DNA of 64,000 bases. It comes from JAHEJV01 sp964653555 (GTDB lineage Bacteria > Myxococcota_A > UBA9160 > SMWR01). This document shows, one piece after another, positions 25,931-34,212 of the stretch. Under the pieces are notes generated by a model that was not told where the DNA came from, searched no databases, and saw only the letters and a program-made list of their open reading frames with translations. Location of the stretch: the NCBI GenBank assembly GCA_964653555.1, contig CAZZFT010000007.1, positions 1 to 64,000 on the forward strand, read 5' to 3'. The stretch's first letter is position 1. Each line of letters begins with the position of its first letter. Both the position numbers and the translations under genes were made by a program.

Positions 25931-25955
25931 CCCGACAGGGGACCGCCTTCGCTCG
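25927..25955 (+). repeat. Intergenic repeat copy A (CTAG-CCGNCAGGGG type)
   Basis: It begins CTAGCCCGACAGGGGACCGCC and continues TTCGCTCG. A near-identical copy lies inverted at 26761-26792, and related copies at 28698 and 48069-48093 (minus). The first bases include the TAG stop of the upstream gene. Confidence 0.55.
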
Positions 25956-25990
25956 CACCCTCCCGATCTACGCTGGGCGTCGCCTCGGGC

Positions 25991-26314
25991 TCAGTGCAGC
26001 GGCACGGGCGGGGCGTCGGTACCGGTCTCGCAGGAGCCGCGCGAGAACGCGGCGACTTCCGGATCCGCGCAGGCAGTGCACGCGTTACCGTAGGTCCGGC
26101 GCTGGTCCTCGGCGCAAGGCGGCGCCGGGCAGCGGTGACCGCACACCGGCCGGTACTCGCGCGTGCACATCGGACGGCGCGGCTCCCCGCACGCCTCCAG
26201 GCTCGGCCCGGGCGGCGCCGGGGGAGACGGATCACCGGCGGCGCAGGCCCAGAGCGCCATCGCCAGCAGGCAGGCCAAGCGGCACGCGCACAGGAAGGTT
26301 CGGGTCGAACGCAC
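25991..26314 (-). CDS. Kazal-type protease-inhibitor-like lipoprotein
   Basis: This is a 107-residue protein. The GTG start at 26314 precedes a lipoprotein signal (lipobox LWAC near residue 25). The mature part is short and Cys-rich: CTREYRPVCGHRCPAPPCAEDQ then TYGNACTACADP and FSRGSC, matching the Kazal spacing (C...VCG...TYGNxC...C...GxC). Kazal domains inhibit serine proteases; bacterial lipoprotein versions may protect the cell from proteases. Several extra cysteines suggest additional disulfides. It lies between inverted copies of an intergenic repeat. Confidence 0.72.
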   Translation of the reverse strand: MRSTRTFLCACRLACLLAMALWACAAGDPSPPAPPGPSLEACGEPRRPMCTREYRPVCGHRCPAPPCAEDQRRTYGNACTACADPEVAAFSRGSCETGTDAPPVPLH

Positions 26315-26392
26315 CGGGCGAATCCTACCACCCGCCGCCCGCGCCGCGCCTGCGATACCCTGCGCGAGACCTCCCCCCCTGGAGAAGAGAGC

Positions 26393-26737
26393 GTGCGAAG
26401 AATTCCGAAGATCCCCGGGCGGCGGCGCACCGTCCTGCTCTGCGCGGCGCTCGCCCTGACGTCCAGCGCCTGCGCGTGGGTGAAGCTCACCGACGCGGGC
26501 AGTGAGGTCCGGGTGGCGTCCGCCGACGCGGTGACGTCCTGCGACAAGGTCGGTGCCACGCACGCGAAGACCAGCCCCCGGGCCTGGATCTTCGCGCGCA
26601 ACCCGAGGAAGATCGACGAAGAGGTCGAGTACCTCGCCCGGAACGAGGCCGCCAACATGGGGGGCGACACGATCGTTCCGCGCTCTTCGACCTCGGACGA
26701 GGGGCGGCGCTCCTTCGACGTCTACATCTGTCGCTAG
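26393..26737 (+). CDS. DUF4156 lipoprotein
   Basis: This is a 114-residue protein. GTG at 26393 follows GGAGAAGAGA. It has a lipoprotein signal with lipobox TSSAC (Cys27). The mature part WVKLTDAGSEVRV, CDKVGATHAK, ARNEAANMGGDTIVP and FDVYIC is the DUF4156 pattern (RcsF-like small lipoproteins with two conserved cysteines). Function is unknown in this lineage. It is divergent from the Kazal lipoprotein. Confidence 0.8.
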   Translation: MRRIPKIPGRRRTVLLCAALALTSSACAWVKLTDAGSEVRVASADAVTSCDKVGATHAKTSPRAWIFARNPRKIDEEVEYLARNEAANMGGDTIVPRSSTSDEGRRSFDVYICR

Positions 26738-26738
26738 C

Positions 26739-26756
26739 GTGCCGGCGATCCGGCAC
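26739..26756. terminator. Hairpin between converging genes
   Basis: GTGCCGG and CCGGCAC (7 bp) pair around a CGAT loop, immediately after the DUF4156 stop and before the GNAT-VanZ stop on the other strand. It is a plausible two-way transcription end without a U-tract. Confidence 0.45.
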
Positions 26757-26760
26757 CGGG

Positions 26761-26792
26761 AGCCGAGCGAAGGCGGGCCCCTGCCGGGCTAG
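26761..26792 (-). repeat. Intergenic repeat copy B
   Basis: On the minus strand it reads CTAGCCCGGCAGGGGCCCGC followed by CTTCGCTCGG. It differs from copy A at only a few positions and is inverted relative to it. The CTAG includes the stop codon of the GNAT-VanZ gene. Confidence 0.55.
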
Positions 26793-27694
26793 GAGCTGGA
26801 GCGGTGGGCGCGCCACAGCGCGGCCATGCCGCCGAAGCAGACGACGCCGATCAGGCTCCAGAGCAGGTCCTCCAGCGAGAAGCTGCGGCGGGGCAGCCAG
26901 TACTGGATGCCCTCCTCGAAGGCGACGAGCACCACCACTCCCGCGACGATGGCCTCGGCGCTGATCCGCCGCGTCCCGATGCGCCTTCCGGCGAAGCCGA
27001 GGACGGCGACCCCGGCGAATCCTCCCATCAGCAGGAAGTGGCCGGTCTTGTCGCGGCCCGGCAGGTAGGGCGTCCAGCGCAGCAGCACCAGCGGACGCGT
27101 GGTGGCGAGTGCGGAGAGCAGGAACAGCGCCAGCATCCAGAGGGCGGCGGTCCAGCGCCAGAAGGGGCGGTGCGGATCCACCCGGCGCGCCATCGCGACC
27201 CGGATGCCGGGATCGAAGCCCTTGCGCCTCTCCTCCTCGACGACCTCGCGCAGCGCGGGCGGAAGCTCGCCCGCCGCGAGCACGCGGAAGCCCAGACGCT
27301 CGTAGTAGGGCGCGTTCCAGGGCACCCGGGCGTAGGTGGCGAGGGTGACGTACTCGTATCCACGGCGGCGAGCCACCTCGCACACGTGCTCCACCAGAGC
27401 CGTGCCGATGCCGCGCCGTCCGTGATCGGGGTCGACGTCGAGCTCATCGAGGTGCACGCCGCTGGCCAGCTCGCGGACCAGCGCGAAGCCGACCACCCGG
27501 TCGCCGTCGTCGACCGCCACCCACAGCGCGTCGCGCGCGCGCGCGCGCGCGAGCTCCGCAGGAGTCCTCGTCGTCTCCAGGACCGAGGGCGCGATCCCGT
27601 AGTCGGCGAAGGCCGCGGACGCGCGCTGCTCGATGCCGGGCAGCGCCGCGAGGTCTCTCTCCTCCGCCGCGCGCAGCCGGTAGCCGGAATGCAT
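26789..27694 (-). CDS. GNAT acetyltransferase fused to a VanZ-like membrane domain
   Basis: This is a 301-residue protein starting at ATG 27694 behind GGAGGACG. Residues about 5-170 are a GNAT acetyltransferase: acetyl-CoA loop HGRRGIGTAL (91-100), then WNAPYYERLGF (126-136). Residues about 178-296 are a VanZ-like domain with four hydrophobic segments and the family motifs DKTGHF (215-220) and EEGIQYWLPRRSFSLEDLLWSLIG (split around 260-283). No stop separates the parts. VanZ-like domains are linked to envelope stress or glycopeptide resistance; a fused acetyltransferase could act on a small molecule or cell-wall precursor at the membrane. A lost stop joining two coupled genes is the alternative. 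Confidence 0.8.
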   Translation of the reverse strand: MHSGYRLRAAEERDLAALPGIEQRASAAFADYGIAPSVLETTRTPAELARARARDALWVAVDDGDRVVGFALVRELASGVHLDELDVDPDHGRRGIGTALVEHVCEVARRRGYEYVTLATYARVPWNAPYYERLGFRVLAAGELPPALREVVEEERRKGFDPGIRVAMARRVDPHRPFWRWTAALWMLALFLLSALATTRPLVLLRWTPYLPGRDKTGHFLLMGGFAGVAVLGFAGRRIGTRRISAEAIVAGVVVLVAFEEGIQYWLPRRSFSLEDLLWSLIGVVCFGGMAALWRAHRSSS

Positions 27695-27858
27695 CCGTCC
27701 TCCGAGTCGGGCGCGAGCTCCCCGACGCACCCCGCGTTCGCACCGCCCGACGCGCGAGCATAACCGCCGCCCCCCGGCTCGTCTCGATCTGCTCACGACG
27801 ACCCGCTCGCCAGGTGCCCGGTGCGCAACCCGAGGTCGCGTCCTGGTATGCTGGGGCC

Positions 27859-28701
27859 GTGAGCACCACCGACCTTCTCCTCGACGGACTGGCGTTTGCC
27901 GAGGGCCCGCGCTGGCACCAGGGCGCGCTCTGGTTCTCCGACATGCACGACCAGCTCGTGAAGACGGTCGACACCGGCGGCCGCTGCGAGGAGATCGTGC
28001 GCGTCGAAGGCGACCCCTCGGGCCTGGGCTGGCTGCCCGATGGGCGGCTGCTCGTGGTATCGATGCGGGACCGCCGACTGCTTCGGCTCGATCCCGACGG
28101 CCTGCGCGAGGTGGCCGACCTCTCCGGCGTCGCGTCCTACCACTGCAACGACATGGTGACCGACGCCCGTGGGCGCTCCTACGTCGGCAACTTCGGCTTC
28201 GACTTCCAGGGGGGAGCGGCACCGCGAACGACGGCGATGGCGCTCGTGCTCCCCGACGGAGAGGTACGCGTCGCCGCCGAGGACCTCTCCTTCCCCAACG
28301 GCACCGTGATCACTCCCGACGGACGCACGCTGGTCGTCGGAGAGTCCTCGGCCGCGCGGCTGACCGCGTTCGACGTCGCCGAGGACGGATCGCTCTCGAA
28401 CCGACGCGTGTGGGCCCAGCTCGAGAAGGCGGTGCCCGACGGCATCTGCCTCGACGCGGAGGGCGCCATCTGGGTGGCCTCGCCGATCGGCGCCGAGGTG
28501 CTGCGCGTGCGCGAGGGAGGCGAGGTGACCGACCGCGTCGCGACCTCGCAGCGGGCGGTCGCCTGCGCCCTGGGCGGCGCGCGGCGCACCACGCTCTTCG
28601 TCTGCACCTCCGAGAGCCTCCAGGCCGAGGAGTGCCGCGCGAAGCGCGCCGGGCGCATCGAGGTCGCCGAGGTGCGGGTGCCGGGCGCGGGCTTCCCCTA
28701 G
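27859..28701 (+). CDS. SMP-30/gluconolactonase-like beta-propeller protein
   Basis: This 280-residue protein matches the SMP-30/gluconolactonase/LRE family. FAEGPRW near residue 13 carries the metal-ligand Glu; CNDMVTDARG, FPNGTVITPDG (Asn ligand) and PDGICLDAEGAIWVA (Asp ligand) follow in the family order. These calcium- or zinc-dependent propellers hydrolyse lactones. No signal peptide is present. GTG at 27859 is chosen because the earlier in-frame start adds residues unlike the family. It is a single gene. Confidence 0.85.
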   Translation: MSTTDLLLDGLAFAEGPRWHQGALWFSDMHDQLVKTVDTGGRCEEIVRVEGDPSGLGWLPDGRLLVVSMRDRRLLRLDPDGLREVADLSGVASYHCNDMVTDARGRSYVGNFGFDFQGGAAPRTTAMALVLPDGEVRVAAEDLSFPNGTVITPDGRTLVVGESSAARLTAFDVAEDGSLSNRRVWAQLEKAVPDGICLDAEGAIWVASPIGAEVLRVREGGEVTDRVATSQRAVACALGGARRTTLFVCTSESLQAEECRAKRAGRIEVAEVRVPGAGFP

Positions 28702-28750
28702 TCCGGCAGGGGCCCCCTGCGGCTCGCTGCGTCGCGGGCCTGTTGGCCCC
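28698..28750 (+). repeat. Intergenic repeat copy C, extended with GGCTCGCTGCG core
   Basis: CTAGTCCGGCAGGGGCCCCC is followed by TGCGGCTCGCTGCGTCG and GGGCCTGTTGGCCCC. The first half matches copies A and B; the second half shares the GGCTCGCTGCG core with elements near 38.2, 52.2 and 56.4 kb. It overlaps the stop codon of the SMP-30 gene. Confidence 0.5.
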
Positions 28751-28751
28751 C

Positions 28752-29510
28752 TCAGCGGAGCGAGGCGAGCAGGTCCGGCAGCTCCCCGAGATCGCCGATC
28801 ACGTGGTCCGGAGCCGGTCCCTCGTGCTTCGCCAGGGCGTCCTCGGGATCGGCGATGCGGCGCGTGAGCCAGACCGTCCGCATGCCCAGCGATGCCGCGC
28901 CGGCGACGTCGGCGCGCAGGCTGTCGCCCACGTGGAGCGCCTCCTCCGGCTGTACGGCGAGTCGCCCGAGTACTTCGCCGAAGATCTCGGCGCGCGGCTT
29001 GCGAAGGCCGAAGGAGTCGGACACCACCAGCGCGCTCGGATCGAGTCGGTCGTGCAGATCGGCGTCGCGCAGCACCGCCAGCGCCGTCTCGCTGTGGCTG
29101 AAGTTCGAGCACAGGCCGAGCCGGTGCGTCGCGCGCAGCGCGTCGAGCACCCCGCCGTGGTGCTCGAGCACCTCGACGCCGCGACGCAGCACGCTCATGT
29201 GGATCCCCGTCAGCTCGTCGACGAGCGCGTCGTCTTCGACGCCCAGGCGCTTCAGCAGCTCGGCGAAGCGGAGCGCCGTGGGGACCTCGCGGTCGTGCCG
29301 ATAGTGGCTCTCGGCGAAGGACCGGTCGCCCTCCTGCAACGCGTCGACGAAGGCGTCGAAGTCCACCTGCACCCGCCGATGGACCCGTTCGTGCAGGAGC
29401 GACAGGGAAGCCGGAACGCGCCTGCCGCGGTGCTCGGTCGCCGGGAGGTTCTCCCAGCGAAGGTCGACGAGCGTGTCGAAGAGATCGAAGACGACGGCGC
29501 GGATCGGCAC
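28752..29510 (-). CDS. HAD-superfamily hydrolase
   Basis: This is a 252-residue protein of the HAD subfamily I type. Motif I is FDLFDTLVD (nucleophile Asp near residue 9), motif II is LCSNFS, motif III Lys lies in FGLRKPRAEIF, and motif IV is HVGDSLRADVAGA. A helical cap lies between motifs I and II. Family members are phosphatases, phosphoglycolate-type hydrolases or dehalogenases; the Asp in motif I plus the DxD-like spacing (DLFDT) favours a phosphatase. It is a single gene converging with the SMP-30 gene. Confidence 0.85.
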   Translation of the reverse strand: MPIRAVVFDLFDTLVDLRWENLPATEHRGRRVPASLSLLHERVHRRVQVDFDAFVDALQEGDRSFAESHYRHDREVPTALRFAELLKRLGVEDDALVDELTGIHMSVLRRGVEVLEHHGGVLDALRATHRLGLCSNFSHSETALAVLRDADLHDRLDPSALVVSDSFGLRKPRAEIFGEVLGRLAVQPEEALHVGDSLRADVAGAASLGMRTVWLTRRIADPEDALAKHEGPAPDHVIGDLGELPDLLASLR

Positions 29511-29647
29511 GGCGGGCGTGGACTAGCGAGGAGCCGGGCTCGCGTACGCGGTCTTCTGGAGGCGCAGGGGAGCCTCCGAGATCGACGCGACAGCGGCGCG
29601 GATCTTCGCCGAGGGCGGGGCGAATGCCGCCGGCGGCAGGTCGACCT

Positions 29648-30598
29648 TCACTTGCCCGCCAGCGGCACCACCACTGCCTCGGCGAAGGATTCGAGCAGGG
29701 TCGGGTCCTTGCCCTGGATCACGATGTAACTGATGCCCGTTTTCTCCCGCCGCCGCTCCAGCGTGTCGCGGATCTCGCTCGGGCTTCCGGTGAGGAAGAG
29801 CGGGCAGTCGGCGATCTCTTCGACGCTCATCGGCGAGTTCCCGGCGAGCGCCTCGCGCAGCGGCTTCGGGTCGTCGGTGATCGCCACGACGAAGCTGAGC
29901 GTGGTGAGCTCGATCGCGTCCGCGGGGCGTCCGGCGGCGGCCGCCGCCTCGCGCACCCATCCCACCTTCTCGAGCACGCGCTCCGGGGAGAGGTCGCCCG
30001 GCGTGTCGGCGTGCACGGCTCCCTTGGGCAGGCTCGGGTTGATCCCGATGATGTCCGCGGTGCGCGCGGCCAGGGAAAGCACCCTGCGTCCGCCGCCGCC
30101 GATCAGCACCTTCGGCGGGCTCGCGGGGAGGGGATCCACCGCCTTCGCCACCTCGGTGATCCGGTAGTGCTCGCCCGCGAAGCTCGTGCGCTCCTGCGTC
30201 CACATCGCGCGCAGGATTTCGAGCGCCTCCGCCAGGCGGTCGATGCGCACGCCCGGGCGGTCGTAGGGCATGCCCGCCTCCCGGTAGTCGGTCTCCATCC
30301 AGCCCGCGCCGATCCCGAACTCGTGCCGACCGCCCGAGAGCAGCTGCAGCGTCGCCGCCGCCTTTGCCAGCACGACCGGATGGCGGTAGTCGACGTCGTA
30401 GACCAGCGATCCGATCGCGAGACGCTCGGTCACGGCGGCGGCCGCGGCCAGGGCCGTCACCGGCTCCCATTGGCCGTGGAAGTGGTCGGGCCAGAACACC
30501 GATGCGTAGCCCTGCGACTCGATGCGGCGCAGGCTCTCGCGCCAGGAGTCGGGCGGCAGGCCTTGCAGCTGGACGCCGAAGCGGAAGGGACGTGTCAA
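29648..30598 (-). CDS. Luciferase-like (LLM) F420-type oxidoreductase
   Basis: This 316-residue TIM-barrel protein is of the bacterial luciferase-like family. Typical segments are QGYASVFWPDHFHG, ERLAIGSLVYDVDYRHPVVLAKAAATLQLLSGGR and GIGAGWMETDYREAGMPYD, placing it in the F420-dependent group (TIGR03621-like) rather than the FMN alkanal type. The cofactor is inferred from family resemblance. The substrate is unknown. It is divergent from the thioesterase operon. Confidence 0.83.
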   Translation of the reverse strand: MTRPFRFGVQLQGLPPDSWRESLRRIESQGYASVFWPDHFHGQWEPVTALAAAAAVTERLAIGSLVYDVDYRHPVVLAKAAATLQLLSGGRHEFGIGAGWMETDYREAGMPYDRPGVRIDRLAEALEILRAMWTQERTSFAGEHYRITEVAKAVDPLPASPPKVLIGGGGRRVLSLAARTADIIGINPSLPKGAVHADTPGDLSPERVLEKVGWVREAAAAAGRPADAIELTTLSFVVAITDDPKPLREALAGNSPMSVEEIADCPLFLTGSPSEIRDTLERRREKTGISYIVIQGKDPTLLESFAEAVVVPLAGK

Positions 30599-30720
30599 GG
30601 GGGAAATCCTCCGTGCGCCCGGGGCCGGCCGCGATCCACCGGACCGGCCCGGGGGACGTCTGGGGCGCGAATCGATACCGTAGCGCGCCGCGCGCCCGAT
30701 CCCGATGGGAGATCCGAACG

Positions 30721-31179
30721 GTGGTGAAGCTCGACATCGAAGAGTTCGCGCGCCGCGTCGCTACGGACGATCCCGAGCGGCTCGTCGGACCCGGCCATCC
30801 GATCGGCGACTTCCTGGGCGCCCCCGAATGGCGCGTGCTCGAGCGAGCGCCGGGCCGCCTGCGCGTGCGCGCGGTGCTGTGCGACGCCGTGCGCAACCCG
30901 CTCGGCGAGCTGTTCGGGGGCTTCACACCCACGTTCGTGGACTTCTTCGCGCTCCATGTCTTCCACACCACCCGCGCCGAGGGCGAGCCGCGCCGCTGGC
31001 TCGCCACCGCGAACCTGCGCGTGGACTACTTCGCGCCGATCCACGGGCCCGAGTTCGAGATGGACGGCACCATGCTCCACCGCAGCGGCCGCACCGGACA
31101 CATCGAGGTGCGCTTCCGCGACGCGGAAAGACGGCTGTGCGCCCTCGCCCAGGCCACGCTGATCGAGCAACGCCCGTGA
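30721..31179 (+). CDS. PaaI-type hot-dog thioesterase
   Basis: This is a 152-residue single hot-dog domain. Motifs are NPLGELFGGFTPTFVDFFALH, in which the GG(x)PTxxD-like loop forms the acyl-CoA pocket, and LATANLRVDYFAPIHGPEFEMDGTMLHRSGRTGHIEVRFRD, typical of PaaI/YbgC-type acyl-CoA thioesterases. It hydrolyses acyl-CoA thioesters in the cytosol. Two adjacent GTG codons (30721 and 30724) are possible starts. It overlaps the next gene by 4 nt (GTGA) and begins the five-gene operon. Confidence 0.78.
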   Translation: MVKLDIEEFARRVATDDPERLVGPGHPIGDFLGAPEWRVLERAPGRLRVRAVLCDAVRNPLGELFGGFTPTFVDFFALHVFHTTRAEGEPRRWLATANLRVDYFAPIHGPEFEMDGTMLHRSGRTGHIEVRFRDAERRLCALAQATLIEQRP

Positions 31180-31679
31180 GTGACCGCAGGATCCCGGCCC
31201 CCTGTGATCCCCACGAGCTGGGCCGCTTCCTCGACACCTTCCTCTACGGCGGCGAGGCGTTCCTGATCGACGAGATCCGCGTGCTCGACGCCGCCGAGCG
31301 CCGCATCGAGGCGACTCTCGACACCACGCGCACGCTCCCGGTCTCCCGCTACCAACGCGTCGGCGCCGGTCATCCGGCCCACGTGTCGGCTTCGGATCTG
31401 CTGATGGTCACGGGCAACCTGGGCTGCCTGCACGCCTGGTTCTTCCACGGCTGCCGCTGGGACGAGGGCTGGTCGGGCTTCGGCAATCGCATCCACCGCG
31501 CCGACTTCCGGCGGATCGCGCGCATCGGCCCGCCGCTCGACCTGGCGAGCCGGGAGACGCGGACGCGCGCCGGCGATCGGCGCGTGGTGCTCCGCTACGA
31601 GTTCTCCTTCCGGCAGCAGGGCCAGGAGGTCTACCGGGGGGATCAGTCGGCGATGTTCTTCAGGGACGCGGAGCTCTGA
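31176..31679 (+). CDS. Hot-dog fold protein (FabA/FabZ-like)
   Basis: This 167-residue protein's predicted pattern, YGGEAFLIDEIRVLDAAERRIEATLDT, GHPAHVSASDLLMVTGNLG and GQEVYRGDQSAMFF, resembles the FabA/FabZ or acyl-dehydratase hot-dog group, with GHP in the position of the dehydratase GHFP motif. No full catalytic pair can be confirmed. Placed directly after a thioesterase and overlapping it by 4 nt, it may act on the same acyl-CoA or form a mixed dimer with it. Confidence 0.6.
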   Translation: MSDRRIPAPCDPHELGRFLDTFLYGGEAFLIDEIRVLDAAERRIEATLDTTRTLPVSRYQRVGAGHPAHVSASDLLMVTGNLGCLHAWFFHGCRWDEGWSGFGNRIHRADFRRIARIGPPLDLASRETRTRAGDRRVVLRYEFSFRQQGQEVYRGDQSAMFFRDAEL

Positions 31680-31684
31680 CCGGC

Positions 31685-33148
31685 TTGTCCCCCATCGACG
31701 CGAGCCCGTTCCGGCATCGGGGAGTCGTCGAGGGCTTCTACGGAACGCCCCTGTCGACGGAGGACCGGCGCTGGCTGGTGGGATGCCTCGGCCGCTGGGG
31801 AATGAACGTCTACCTGCACGCGCCGAAGGACGACCCCCGTCATCGCGCGCGCTGGCGCGAGGCCTACCCGGAGTCGGAGATGGAGGCCTTCGCATCGCTG
31901 ATCGAGCTGGGCGGCCGCGACGGTGTCGCGGTGGGCTTCGCCGTCTCCCCCGGGCTCTCGATCGAGTACGCCGCCGCGGCCGACCGGGCGGCGCTCGCCG
32001 CGAAGCTCGCCGCCTTCCGTTCGCTCGGGTCCCGTTGGTTCGCCTTGGCGCTCGACGACGTCCCCAGCGAGCTGAGGCACGCGCGGGACCGCCACGCCTT
32101 CCGCTCGCTCGCCGCCGCTCACGTATCCCTCGCCCACGAGGTGGCCGAGGCACTGGGTCCGGACGTCACGCTGTGGCTGATTCCGACGGACTACCTCGGC
32201 ACCGAGGGCACGCCGTACCTCGAGGAGCTGGGCGCGACGCTCGATCCGCGCATCGAGGTGGGATGGACCGGACGCACGGTCGTCAGCCCGACGATCACCG
32301 CCTCCGAGGCGGCGGCGCGGGCAGCCACGTTGCGCCGTCCGGTCCTCTTGTGGGACAACGTGCCCGTCGCCGACGGGCCGATGCGGCCGATGCTGCACCT
32401 GGGACCCTACACCGGTCGCGAGGCCGATCTCGCGCGTCACGCGAGCGGTGTGCTGCTGAACCCGATGCAGCGCATCCGGGCCTCGGCCCCCGCGCTGGCG
32501 ACCGCGGCGCGCTTCCTCGCCGACCCCCGGCACTACGACGCCGAGTCCGCGTGGCGGGACGCGGTGGCCGAGGCCGGCGCCGGCGCCCCCGAGGCCTTCG
32601 CGCTGTTCGCGGCGGCGCACCGCTATTCGGCGCTCGCGCCCGGCGACCGGGACCGGCAGCTGGAGGCGGCGATCACTGCGCTCGCGGACGCCCTCGCGCG
32701 GGGGCGCGACGCGGGGCGCGAGATCGCGCCGCTCGCCTCCCTGCTCGAAGGGCGCGCGGACGTCGCCGAAGCCCTGCTCGAAGACCTCCGAGACGACGCG
32801 CTGCGCCGCGAGATCGAGCCCTGGATCGTCTCCCACGCGATCGAGACGCGACGCATGCGCACCGCGGTGCGCGCCCTGGAGGCGTTCTTCGGGCCAGGGT
32901 CGCGGAGCCAGCAGGTGCTGGCCTTCTTCGCGATGCAGGGCGCCCTCTCCCGCGAGACGTGCCCGCCCCAGGCGAGCTACGGACCGCGACGCGTCCTCTA
33001 CCCGCAGCTCGTCTCGATGTCCGACGAAGCGATGGCCTTCGGCTCGGACCCGGCACTCGTGACGGGAGCGTGCCTCGCCGACGAGCTCGTCGCGCTCATC
33101 GAGCGCGTCGCCATCGAGCGCTACACGCGCTCGGGAGGCAGTGGATGA
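31685..33148 (+). CDS. GH84 family glycoside hydrolase (beta-N-acetylglucosaminidase / O-GlcNAcase type)
   Basis: This is a 487-residue protein, with TTG start 5 nt after the previous stop. The N-terminal catalytic barrel shows GVVEGFYGTP (13-22), GMNVYLHAPKDDPRHR (39-54) and LALDDVP with the adjacent Asp124-Asp125 that act as catalytic pair in GH84. The aromatic WDN segment (LLWDNVPVAD) is also conserved. No signal peptide, so it should be cytosolic, unlike most secreted hyaluronidase-type GH84 enzymes. It removes terminal beta-linked N-acetylglucosamine from glycans or proteins. It overlaps the next gene by 4 nt (ATGA). Confidence 0.86.
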   Translation: MSPIDASPFRHRGVVEGFYGTPLSTEDRRWLVGCLGRWGMNVYLHAPKDDPRHRARWREAYPESEMEAFASLIELGGRDGVAVGFAVSPGLSIEYAAAADRAALAAKLAAFRSLGSRWFALALDDVPSELRHARDRHAFRSLAAAHVSLAHEVAEALGPDVTLWLIPTDYLGTEGTPYLEELGATLDPRIEVGWTGRTVVSPTITASEAAARAATLRRPVLLWDNVPVADGPMRPMLHLGPYTGREADLARHASGVLLNPMQRIRASAPALATAARFLADPRHYDAESAWRDAVAEAGAGAPEAFALFAAAHRYSALAPGDRDRQLEAAITALADALARGRDAGREIAPLASLLEGRADVAEALLEDLRDDALRREIEPWIVSHAIETRRMRTAVRALEAFFGPGSRSQQVLAFFAMQGALSRETCPPQASYGPRRVLYPQLVSMSDEAMAFGSDPALVTGACLADELVALIERVAIERYTRSGGSG

Positions 33149-34212
33149 GGCGCGGCGGGTCGCGCCGGGGCGTCGCGGTGCTCGCGGGATCGCTGCTCGC
33201 CCTCACCGTGACCTGCGACGCGGTGCGCGCTCAGACGCCGGCGGGGAGCCCCGAGCCGGCCTCCCTCTACGCCCCTCACGGAAGCCCCGAGACCGGCTTC
33301 TTCACGCCCTGGTCGCGCGATCCGCGCAACCTGTGGGACCTCGTGCGCTGGCAGCTGTTGTCGCGAAACCGCTACGACAAGAGCCGGCAGCCGACCGTAC
33401 CGGTGGTGGCGAACGACGGAGCCTATCTCGCGGGCTACGAGCCCCGGGCCACCGTGACCTGGGTGGGACACTCGACTTTCGCGATCCACGAGGGCGACGA
33501 CGTCGTGCTCACCGATCCCCACTGGAGTCGCCGCGCACTGATCCCGGCGCGCTTCACCGAGCCCGGGATCCCCCTCGCGGCGGTCCCGCCCGACGCCTTT
33601 GCCGTCTTGTCCCACAACCACTACGACCATCTCGACGCGGATACGGTGGAGGCGCTGCCCGCCGGCCTTCGCTGGTTCGTGCCGCTGGGGATGGCCGATT
33701 GGTTCCGGGAGCGCGGGCGCTCGAACGTGATCGAGCTCGACTGGTGGCAGAGCGCAACCTACGGTCGTTGGACGATCACGTGTCTCCCGTCCCAGCACTG
33801 GTCGCGGCGGATCGACATGGGAAGCAATCGCGCGTTGTGGTGCGCCTGGCTGCTCGACTCGGGTCGGCGCCGCTACTTCTTCGCGGGCGACACCGGATAC
33901 TTCCACGGTTTCAGCGAGTTCGGACGGCGCTACGGTCCCATCGACGTGGCGATGTTGCCGATCGGAGCCTACGAGCCGCGCTGGTTCATGCGCTGGCAGC
34001 ACATGGACCCGGAGGAGGCGGTGCAGGCGTATCGCGACCTGCGCGCCGAAGTGATGCTGGGCATGCACTGGGGCACTTTCGACCTCACCGACGAGCCGCT
34101 CGACCTCCCGCCCCGCGTCCTCGCCGAGGTGGTCGTGCGCGCGGGTCTGGATCCGGAGCGCGTCCTCACTCTCGCCGTGGGCGGCGTGTGGCGGGAGGGC
34201 CCGACGCGATGA
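33145..34212 (+). CDS. Exported metallo-beta-lactamase fold hydrolase (NAPE-PLD/RomA-like)
   Basis: This 355-residue protein has a signal peptide (hydrophobic about residues 9-24). The MBL motif SHNHYDHLD provides the zinc ligands, and VTWVGHSTFAIHEG, DPHWSRRA, CLPSQHWSRR, FFAGDTGY and GMHWGTF are typical of the RomA/NAPE-PLD subgroup, which cleaves phosphodiesters of N-acylethanolamine phospholipids. The exported location and the lipid-like subgroup suggest envelope lipid turnover, by inference. Coupled by ATGA overlaps on both sides. Confidence 0.87.
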   Translation: MRRGGSRRGVAVLAGSLLALTVTCDAVRAQTPAGSPEPASLYAPHGSPETGFFTPWSRDPRNLWDLVRWQLLSRNRYDKSRQPTVPVVANDGAYLAGYEPRATVTWVGHSTFAIHEGDDVVLTDPHWSRRALIPARFTEPGIPLAAVPPDAFAVLSHNHYDHLDADTVEALPAGLRWFVPLGMADWFRERGRSNVIELDWWQSATYGRWTITCLPSQHWSRRIDMGSNRALWCAWLLDSGRRRYFFAGDTGYFHGFSEFGRRYGPIDVAMLPIGAYEPRWFMRWQHMDPEEAVQAYRDLRAEVMLGMHWGTFDLTDEPLDLPPRVLAEVVVRAGLDPERVLTLAVGGVWREGPTR

